Assembly: GCF_025370935.1 (NCBI RefSeq)
Contig: NC_133477.1
Location: forward strand, 20,203,609 to 20,267,608
DNA from: Choristoneura fumiferana
Taxonomy: Eukaryota; Arthropoda; Insecta; Lepidoptera; Tortricidae
DNA: 64,000 nt
Direction: 5' to 3'
Shown one piece after another: positions 10,591-22,500 of the stretch (position 1 is the stretch's first letter; the number at the start of each line of letters is the position of its first letter). The notes beneath the pieces are model-generated. The model saw only the letters and a program-made list of their open reading frames with translations. It did not search any database and was not told the DNA's origin. Both the position numbers and the translations under genes were made by a program.

Positions 10591-13500
10591 ACCTTCCCGG
10601 TTCCACGCAGCATATCAACGATATAATCGGGAACGTACAACTATCGACTTGGAATGGAGCCTACAAGACGACGTATGCGGGCGTTTACTCCGAAACTACA
10701 GTAAGCTCCTTAATCCTAGTTCTAGTATTTTTTAATCTACCCGCGATTGCTGTGATGTGAGGTCCCCACTGTAGTTTCTCAACGGCAGTCTTTGACAAAG
10801 TGGGCGACTACTATAATAGAGTAGAGTAGAGTGGGTGGGATACTATAATAGAGTTATATAATAGTACTGTCAATAGAACCAGTGGGAACACACCGTAATC
10901 GCCCACTTTGTGAAAGACTGCGATCCTTTTTTTTGTGCTTTAATTGATTTTTCGGATTTGCAAATCTTTGAATTCAAAAATCAACCTAAACAATCATAAT
11001 TCGTACAAACTTTAAGCCCCCGTTTCACATCTTCGGGGGTGTAATTTTAGAAACCTACATGTTTCTTTTGCCCGCAACTTCTTACGCGATATAGGATAAT
11101 TCCCGCGGGGTAGGAATGTTTTTTTTATTTTATTTTTAATAGTGAATTCTATAGAAAACCACACTGTCCGTGATTGAATTGAAACAGGCTTCTATTATTC
11201 TGGGAATAGATTTTTAAAAGCCCGCAACAAAAAAGAAACAGACAAAGTTTAGATATTTCCCTATCCTATACGAATTTCGAAAAATCTTTCCTCAGTGCAT
11301 CTATAAGTTAATAATTCTAGGATACTTTAGGTACCTATGTATATTGCAAATTTCAAGTTGTCTGTCAGTCAGTCAATCAGTCACGATACTTTTTTAGTCT
11401 CTTACCAAGTCATGTGTATCATCAAAACTGAACGTGATGTAAAATTTCGTGTCTATCCTATCAACCTTTGAGGAGTTCCTTTATGAACAGACGACTCTGG
11501 CCGCAGCGTCAGGTGTTGTCTATTATATACGCATTGTCATTGAAATTGAACAATCATGCAAAGTTGTTTGTGTGTGCCATTAACTCTCGAAGAGTTCCTT
11601 CCTACGGAGACGATCCTGGCCGTACACCGCGATGTCACTGCCAGATTATTGTATTGTCACCAGATTTACATTAAGTATGCCAAATCACCGGTCCTGTTTA
11701 TCTGTATGTCTGTTTATTTGACCGCGCATCACGTGAAAACGACTGAACGGATTTTGATTTTATTTGGACTACAGTTCTCTAGCGTATCCATCTGTCAACT
11801 TTACTTCAAGTCCCACCGCCATGCGAGAGGGAGAGAAATTAGGGGTGAAGTAGTCGCGTCTGACACAGACTGAATTCCACGCGGGCACAGCTAGTGTTGT
11901 ATTTTTATTTTTATTTTTATTAGCCTAGGTATAACCTGGCCGGAATTTTTTCGACAGATTAGTAAAGTTTGCATCAATTTTCTCGTGATCCGCGGTCAAG
12001 TAAACAGACAAAAAATATAAAAACTGTTGGAACGTGTTCTATTATCAATTCTAAGTGTCCCCAGACAACTTTTTTCGAATATCTTCCATGTAGTCTGTTC
12101 GAGCCTCTTCAGCTTTATTATTATGTACTAGCTTTTGCCCGCGGCTTCGCCCGCGTGGAATTCGGTTATCGCGCGCGCGCTGTTCCCTCGGGAACTGTAC
12201 ATTTTTCCGGTATAAAAAGTAACCTATGTCACTCTCTGGCTCATAAACTAACTCTATGCCAAAAATCACGGTGATCCGTCTCTCCGTTTCGACATGAAAG
12301 ACGGACAAACATACAAACACACACACTTTCACGTTTATAATATAAGTAGGTATGGATAGATTGCACACCACAGATCAGTACAAAAATGTAATGTATGTGT
12401 ATACAGCGTGGAAACAATAAGTGATCTCACCGCATTATTGCTAAACTATACAAGATATTGAAAAACTGATTACTGATCGTGAAAGTGCTTCGAGAACGGT
12501 ATCAATAATAGTTTACAGACTTACAGAATTAACTGGATATAAAATATCCGAAAATTTAAAATTTTTTTCAGCTTCCATACATTTAGGTCAGCCACGTGGC
12601 ACTCATCTCGTGATAATACCATAGCAAGTAAAGCCAATGTTTTCCATAAAAAAAAAATAAGAATTTAATTAACGAGTTTATTATTTAATTATTTTTTAAC
12701 ACTTCATACCTTTTGATAGAGCTGGTGAAGCACTTTCAGGATCAGTAACCTGTTTTTCGTTATCTTGTATAGTTTAGAAGTAATCGAGTGGGATCACTTA
12801 TTGTTTCAACCCTGTATGTAATGTAATGCTATATCTCGGCCATTCTCATTTCACTGTGCACCTGTCTAATTACCGTACCATTTTTTTCCCGCACTATAGT
12901 GACACGATAATTAGACTTGAGTGCACAGATAAATAGAAATGGCAGCCATCCTTTTTCTAGATGTGCGCTCAGTTTCAGTGCCGTGTCGTTTTTGCCGTAT
13001 AAAAAAAGTGTTTATAACAACATTAAAGTTAATTTGTGAAATTTAAATGCGTGTTAACTTTCTTATGACAGAAAAGCAACCATTTTATTTTCTTCTAAAA
13101 AAATAACTACAATGACATTGTTGATGGCCAGCAACAAATTACGTTCGGCCAAATAAAAAAGTTTTTATGTTACTAACAAAAAGCGGTACGGTAATGAGGG
13201 CCATCGTTTTTTGTCTCACTAGATAGCTCACTGTTGCGTGAGGTTTTTCAGTATGGCTTTCAAAGTCTGTTTTTACAGGTGTGAAAACAAAGTTTAGATT
13301 AAAATCTTATTTAATACACCGTAGAACCGTACCATAAAAATATCGAGCATGCCACAGTGTTGCATAGTCCCCGTTTTGTTCGGAAAAAAGGGAGGACAAA
13401 AGTTTCCGAAAGAATAGTTTTTGAAAGACAAAACTGTCTCAAAACACAGACATTCATTGCCCCTGAACGCATATTTGCCATAATTAATTTCAGATATTGC

Positions 13501-16500
13501 AAAATATTCACAAAGTTATTCTAATTATAAATAAACCCGCGTAGCTCACTCAAAAACTAAGAGATTTGACATTTCGGAGACCTCACGCTCCACTAGCGCC
13601 TCTAGTGGCGAATTCATATGCGGTAGCCCTCATTAGACAGGTGTACAATAAAATGAGAATGGCCGACCTAATCTACCTAATGTGTGTGTAATGTAACGGT
13701 ATTGTATGTTGTATGGCAACCTAATTTTGTTTTATTTTTTAGGATGGAATCTTCCTATCTGTGCGTAAGTAAAAACAAAGTTTATGTTAATATATTAGGC
13801 TGCTCAAGTGGTAAAAACAATCAAAGCTATTCGTCAATGATGACAATATTGCACAGATGTTTAAGCTTATACTATTAACTGTTTTAAAATACTCTTTTTA
13901 ACATTCTTATTATTTTTACAGATACCTTTGCAAACGGCCTTCCAGGTAAACCACTTTTAACTTTATTTTATTTCTTATAACAACTAAGTATACATAGTAA
14001 TAAAAAAATACTGATATAAAAGCATTCTGATGTACTATGAAATAAAAAGATACCCTATATAAATATCCAGTGCTATTATAATAAAATAAACACATACATG
14101 ACAATGTATCAAAATACAAAAAGATTAAAATTAAATGATGACGGACGAAATGCATGACATTTGACATACTTTAATTTTCGGTGAAACTTGTAAATTAAAA
14201 AAACTACCAAATTTCATCGAAGTCGTTGGAGCCGTTTTCGAGATCCCCGAAACATATTTATATATATAAATAACGAAACATATTTCCTAAAAATACTGGT
14301 TTTGATCGTGTTATTTATTTATAAATAAGACCAAGTAAGATAGCTCGTTTAAAGGTATAAGTAAGATTGGTAGACATGATAAGATTTATTTTATTACAAA
14401 CCTCTAAAGTTGCTAGATTCTAGGTCAATTGGATTAGGTGAATTGGATTGGAGGATATTGTCCTGTGATGTTTATTTATTATTTTATTTATTTACTCTAT
14501 GAAAACCGTTCAATGACCATTATTTATTTAGTCCATTGTTATTTTTTAATTTTATATTACTTGATGATACGTAGCCGTTTTGTTCTACAAATTGTGAAAA
14601 ATGGCCAAGTGTCGTGAACTGAAGTTTTTTATTTGGTATTGCGCTCATTGCATATTATATTTATATACATATAAGCATTGATTTCTCATGTAAATGAATT
14701 TGAAATATATTCTTCTAAAACATAATTCTATTTAATTTCAGATTCCCTCGGTAAAGTTAAGAAACTTTTTGCGGATGTCGGCGATATAAGTAAGTATTTT
14801 GCATCACCCTTGCTCTTCAATGACGTTATTCCTTGCCTGTATACTAATAAGGACAGTGGCCTAAATTATTCCCGCGGGGGTAATGGAGTTGCGTATAGTT
14901 TTCCTCGCCAGGGAGGAAAAGTTTAGTTTTAAAATTGGCAAACAAGTTAGTAGGTACGTCATTTCAGACTGAAGAGGTTTCAAATCAGCCAACGTTTTAT
15001 TTGTAACTTTAAAACTTAGCTTTGACCCTATTTTGACGCCACAAAACGACTGGTTAGGACATTTGCCCAAAATCGTCATTTCCTAATAGCAAAATTTACA
15101 TTCGCATATTTTTCTATTCTTAAGCGGCAATTACACTGAGTCGTTCGCCGCACCGCGCGACCGCATTAGGTGAACGACGCAGTGTAATTGCCGCTTTAAT
15201 TTACACCAGACTTATTTATTCCTTACGATTTTACCATTCGCAGATTTTCCTTAATGCTTTTTTTCCCAATATACTTTTTTAGGGTTCCGTAGTCAACTAG
15301 AGACCCTTATAGTTTCGCCATGTCTGTCCGGCTGTATGTCCGTCCGCGGCTAAGCTCAGAGACCGTTAGTACTTAGAAAGCTGTAATTTAGCATGAATAT
15401 AGATATCAGTCACGCCAACAAAGTGGTAAAATAAAAAAAACAAAACACATTTTTTGTTTACCTCTCATGTGAGGCTCCCATATACGTCAACTCAAACTCA
15501 AACTCACAACATTCATTGACAAGAAAAACACACTACATCACAACAAAAACACAGTAAAAACATAAATAGGAAAAGAGAGGAAAATAAGAGACATTGTGCT
15601 GTAGTGTGATGCCAAAAGGACTCGGCTCAGCATATGCCGTAGCCCTGAAGTGGGTGTGATTGATATAGTGAGAGGGAACCGTTGGATAGGTCTTTTAAAA
15701 CCATTGGGGGTTTGTAAGACGATTTTTCTATTCAGCGATCTATTTGCAAAATATTCAACTTTAAAATGCAAATTTTCATTAAAATCGAGTCCCCCCCCCC
15801 TCTAAAATCTAAACTTTTGTAATGCTTTGTATTTTTTGAAATTATGCCATGTTACTTATTTTCAGAACTCCCTGGTGTCCTGGATGACGCATTCAACTCC
15901 TTGGTTGTTGGTATGTTCTTCGGAATCATTTAATTTATTTAGAATCTTTTCAGGTTTCCGTGTTGTATTAACTTAACGTATTCACTGCCACTTGACTTCC
16001 GCTGGTGCCACCGAAGCCCATGTGCGTTCAAAATGTATGAATAATTATGACAGCGGCATTAGGCGAAGTTCCGAAAACGCATATATGCGTCGGTGGCAGT
16101 GAATGCGTTAAGAAATTTCAGGCTAAGTCGTGAGATTAGTCTCAAATTTACCGAAGATCCGGATCTATTTTTTTTTCTTCCAATTAGCATTACTTACTTA
16201 TCAAAAATTTATTATGTGACAAGTACTCAGTTTGAAAATCAGCAAATTAGTACTAAATTAAGTCACAATCTCACTAAATACATACCTATGCATATTAAAT
16301 ATTTCAGCAGCCTTATTGGTATCTGATACAATATAATTCACAATACATTTTTTTAAAATTAGCTTAAAATTTTCTTAAGTTCCCGGAAATTTCCTAGAAG
16401 TTTCCGGCATTTTTTAAAAAGTTCTGCAACTGTTATGCTGTGTTCAATTACATAATCCGTCTGTCTCTTGTCACCTCAACGTGTCCGCATTCCTAAAGCC

Positions 16501-19500
16501 CAGTGGCATAACATTAGATAGACGATACCAAAATACAGAGCGCAATGTCTTGGATTTCCTCGACTATGGGCCGGACTTTAGGTAAGTGTTACCTACGTCG
16601 ACCAAGAAACCACAAAAAGAAAGTAACTTAGCAGCGGAAGTCGAAACAATTAAGAAATAACTGAATTACCAGGGTCTTGGTTTAGCGTACAATTTTATTC
16701 CATACGGCTTTGTGACCCTGGGTCCATAGAGTTTTGGCATATTTACATGGACTCATCAAAGAGTGGCAAACAACTATTCAACACAACTGGTGAAAAAATT
16801 GTTTGCTAATACTCTATCTCTCTCTTCAAGCTTCACTATTAAATAGTTATAGCTATATATAGTTATATTATAGCTATCTAATATATTTAATATTAGATAA
16901 GTAATAGTTTTGATTGCTAAGAATTGTATTTCAGACTTGCAAATTACATCTCATTGACTTTTTTCTTCCTTGATTATATTAGTTCTAAATTTTCTTTCTA
17001 GTTGGTCGCGTCGATGGTGCAGTCGTCAATCTCCTTATCCCAGGACGTAAGTATTAGAATTTAAGCAACAAAACTTCGTCTAGCCAACAAACGGCCTTCT
17101 ATTACAAAATAAATAAGCAAAACCTGTAGGCGCATATATCTTTCAATAACGAAGTAAGAAGTAAGTAGTGACAGCCGTCATAATTTGACGTTTGAGGAGG
17201 AAGGAACCTTTTATTCTGAACTTATTATTGGCAGACTGACTTATCGTTTAATCTAACTTGTTGTCAGGCAGGCCATTGTTGAACAGGTGTTACAAAAATT
17301 ACAATACAGGATACTTTTTTAATCGACGTATAATTAAGTTTAATTTTTCTTTCAGTTGGCGACCTTTTCAGTAACCGTGAGTACCTTATCTGTGAAATAA
17401 ATTTGAAACTTTAACTAAATCTTAACGAATACATTTTTCGGTTCAAAATTTCATTATTATGAAATTAATCCTGATTCTGTAATTCTGGCAATTTAGTCAA
17501 GGTTAACCCTAAATCAGCAAATACATACAAAGTCGTTTCACAGCCATATTTACGTGAAACATTCAGATTTTGCTATTTAGTGTAGGTACAGTACTGGAAT
17601 CTTACCCACACTTCACACCAAAATCGAGTGTACTCTTATTTCACTTATTACTTCTATGAAACGCAACTCTGTAATTAAGCGAGTTGATTAGCGTTGGTCT
17701 TGATTATGTCTCAAGAGTCGTCCTGTAGATTTTCATCTTTCTCCGTCTTTAGCAAGACTTGAAACAGCGTTATTTTTTTCAGTCGTGATCGCCATCGGAA
17801 AGATCTTCGTCTGCATTCTTGGCCCTGATGGTTAGTTTATTTCAACACCTTATCTATAGCTAATCTATAATATAAAAGTGAACCGCCATAACGAGAAAAA
17901 AAACGAGACAGAGCAGGATGGCGCTCTACAACACCATTTTGACACGTTTCTCCCAAACAACGCACTATTTCTCTGGAATTTTAGAGCAATTCGATTCTTT
18001 GACCTTGGGAATCGCGAAAAACTTGAGAAAATATGATATTCGGTGTGTACATTTTGTAAATTAAACAAAATAAAATCACAAGTTCGAATTTCGAGCCAAA
18101 AACTCTATCATCTATGCCAGTGTTGCCATTCAGGGAAAAATAAATCTATTAATTATCCGGCATTGCAGTCTGTAAAGCTCTATAACCCATTCATTGCCGC
18201 GCACCAGATTACGTACTTTGCTGCGATGCCGATGCTTCTGCAGAACAGACGCCCTCGGCGTTTTCGGCACTCCAGTTGCAGATTTGTAGATATGCATAAG
18301 AAACAGTGTTCGTAAACCTTTTGTGTGTGTGTGTGTGTGTATGTTTCTTACCCCTTCACGCTTAAATGGCTGGACGGATTTGGATGAAATTTGGTACATC
18401 TCATCAGCTGGACATCTGGAATAACACATAGGCTACTTTTTATCCCGATATTCCCACGGGATAGGGATAAAATCTGGAAATAACAACCGCTGGGCGTAGA
18501 GTCATGATATTTGGTATGTAGATAGCTGGATGTCTGAAATAACACATAGGCTACTTTTATTCCAATATTCCCACGGGATAGTTGTTCTTAACACAGCACC
18601 TCAATGAAGATTACTATATAAATTTTCGGATTTCCCACGGGAATTTTGTAAAATCCCGGAATTTCAATTGTAACTACCAGATCGAATAGTTTACGCATGC
18701 GAAGCCGCAGGTAAACTCTAGTACATAATAATTATTCAAACAACATACACAAAAACCAAGAGTTAATTTGCTTGCTTACTTGCTGATAACTTGCTTTAAA
18801 TTCTGTTATAAGTATCCAGAATTCCGGAAACTTACTTAAAATTCTCTTAAATTTCCAGAAACTTCCCAGAACTTTTCTGCAATCTTGAGAAGGTTCTGCA
18901 ACTTGGAAATTGCTATTTGCAGTTCGCATTACTCGGAGACTCTAATAATGTGTTACATAAAACTACATGCGTAAACCATTTGTACATTATAAAACTTATT
19001 AATTGCTTATGTATGTGGTCTTACGTAGTATCATCCGACTTTTATATCTTCCAGCCGACTCCCACTACCTCTGCCAGCAGGATTACCTTAGCGAATATGG
19101 CTACAACGACATCGCTAGCTGCAGCAGTGCTAGCGAAATCATCGAATTCTACAAGGTCAAAAATGCCAAGCAACAAGTTGAGAAGTTCATCAATGACTAC
19201 ATCAAAGGAAAAGGAGTCGAATCACTGACTGGTAATTGACTATACCTACTGATAATTAAGTTACTGTAGCTAAAATAAATTCGACAAATGTCTTCAATAT
19301 TACCGTCGAAAATTCTAAAAATAAAGAACATAAATATTCGGCACACTGCCTTTCTCTTTATAGTTCTAAATTAAAAGGCATAATTGTAGCAGGTGCCAAA
19401 TAATAATAAGCAGGCACAAAAGTTAAACCAGAGCAAGACATCATTCAACAGGGAATATTACTGCAATGTTCTGCCGCCAGAATGCAGCACTAGCACAAAC

Positions 19501-22500
19501 CGAAAACAGTTTTTTGAATATTAAATATAATGACCCGGATAGCTCACGTCTTAAATCGAGTTTAGCTCGACATGTTTCGGGCTAATCCGTAGCCCTTCGT
19601 CTTCGGAGCAACGCGACTCAGCGGCTGCTGCAACACGCGCACTGCGCGCCGCCGCTCTGCTCGCGCGACTACCCGACGAAACTGACACCGGCACACAACT
19701 ACCCGCCGCGTCGATTTAAGACGTGAGTTATCCGGGTCATTATATTTAATATGAGTGAGTCTCACGGTAGTTTCATGTTCAAAGTTTTTTGAATGTCTTA
19801 AATTTCTTTTAAATGTCCGTAGGTTGCCTATAATATTGTATTGTATTGTAAAAATCGTTGTTGTACATAAAACACATGAAGTTAACAGAAAACAGGGTAA
19901 TAATATGTGAAAAGGCGAACTTATGCCTTAACATCATAAAATATTATTCCAATTAAATTTTTGGAAACATATAGCTCTATCGATACTATCTATGTAAATT
20001 TACTATGTTATTTTGTTACCTACGTAAATCTACCTAAACTTAGTGGTTTGACCTGTCCTAGTGGTTTGACCTATCTATCACCTATCAAGCAGAGGGTCGT
20101 GGGTTCGAACCCCGGCTCGCACCTCGTGAGTTTTTCAAAATTCATGCTCGGAATTACATTTGAAATTTACCACGAGCTTTGCGGTGAAGGAAAACATCGT
20201 CAAACCTGCGAAGCGATTTAATCGATACCTCCTACGTATACTGGTACAAGTGACAAATTTCTGATTTTTAGTTTTTTGCATTTTTGTGATTAATATTTCC
20301 TTATTTACCTACCACAAAAAATTTGGACGGATATTCCTATTAGTTTTGGAAATAAAGTGACGTATATGAATGCATCTAACACCGTTTTGCTAATCGGTAC
20401 AACGTATACTGAGGCAACCGACATGCACCACTATACGCGGCACCGATATTGTCGCGGGGCCGGGGAAGTCGAGTGTAACTGGCAGTTGCCTCAGTGTACG
20501 CGCTAGCCGTCGCTGCGTGCGGACCGTTTAAACTGTTCTACGAGCACATATTTGATAGTATATATAAAAAAAAACATGTTTTGGTTTGGCAAGACCACAA
20601 TAGCCGTATTTCTCATAGACAGTCATGGAAACTAAATCCAATGTGAAACCTTTTCGTGATCTATTTCGCTATGATTTCTTTGGCAAATGTATGGGATGTC
20701 AACATAACATTGGTAGTACAACGGTTCCACCCCAGTACCAGTACGTGATTCAATTTCCTCGGCTATACCTACATGTACGCGTGCTAGAAATATAACATTG
20801 CAGTATTACATTGCATTTTGGTAGTTGAGCATCCACAAAAAGAAAACAGTAAATTAAAATGAGAACAGTAAATTTCAATATACCTACAGGTTGATAAAAA
20901 AAATCCTGTACTATACTGTAACCCATATTAGGGCTACTGATTACTAATACGATATAAGTGGGAAAACATCGAAATTAGAAGTCTTCTTGCGACTCCACTT
21001 CCATACAAAACTTTTTTTTTTCGAATCACAGTATTTTTCTACTTGGACCATATTAGTAATTAGTAGCCCTAATGTGGTTTAAAGTATAGTACAGGGTTTT
21101 AATAACACCCTATACACTTTTCTTTATACACACCTAAGAAATGGTACCTGGCTATGTATATGGCGAAAACGGGTAAGCCGTATGAAGTTATAGAAGTTTC
21201 CCAAGACTCAGAAACAGACACAAAATTTAAATCTATTGTCAAGAAGACATTAATATATAAGGCGTATTATTAAAATTAATGATTATATCATGGATAGGGA
21301 AATTTGGAAATAATTCCGATCCGCATTGGCGAGTGCTTACTCCAAATAGCGAATTGAGAACTGTTTTAAATATGTAGTTGTGTTAAATACTTGTGATGTA
21401 TAGATATCACTAAAATATGATTGTAAATCTGTTTACAAAATATACCTAGGTTTATTGCCAGACTCTTCTCAACAGAGGTTTTTACGAACCGGTGGTAAAT
21501 TTTTTGACATTCATAAGTGCTTGTTACAATCTAAATTGAATAAAGATATTTTGACTTTGACTCAATATTTCATGTCAAAGCTTGTCTTAAGCAAAGTGCC
21601 AATCAGACTCGCGCACGAAGGGTTCCGTACCATCTATACAACTTCATTAGGATTAGCAAAAAAATGACAAAAAAAAAACATTTGTTGTATGGGGGCCACC
21701 TTAAATATTTATTCTGATCTATTTTTTGTTATATATATATATTATATCGACTACAGTTATACATAATCTGTGAAAATTTCAACTGTCTAACTATCATGGT
21801 TCATGAGATACAGCCTGGTGACAGACGGACGGACAGCGAAGTAGTATAAAGTAGTAGGGTTTCCGTTTATACCCTTTGGGTACGGAACCCTGAAGAGGCA
21901 CAAAAAGCTAAACCGTTATGTGGATACAAATGGGTGCGATGCGATATATGTATCACATGAGGAACCTTTCACAATAAAATATGAGTACACATTTGAACAG
22001 GAATACGAATCAATTGAATGTGCTTCCATTAATTTAAAGCACTTAATACAATTACTTTTCTTAATAAAACCATTTATATTTCAAGTGAGGTTTTTATAAA
22101 GGTATATTTCTGTATTTTGTATAGCACGTTTAAAACATTACTAGCGGTATATTGGTACAAGTGGCATGCTAATGTTAGCGTATAATGATGCAAGTGATAA
22201 AAACGTTTATAAATCAATAGATGAAGGTAAAAGAGCATCTTTTTTATTGTTCATTGCAAGCCATATAAGTATTTCATCTAAAAATTCATATACAATATAA
22301 AAATATCGTTAGATCAGTAATCTACGCATTACGCCGTATACTGGAGCAAGTGGTAATTAGCTCAGTATACCGCACAACTACAAGATGTAAAATACGCGTA
22401 TAGTAGTGTATCTGCCATTTTCTCAAAAACTATAAAAAATTTCAAAATTCCATGAATACAGGTAGAAAGCCAATATTTTCTTTGGAACTAATGCAAAATT

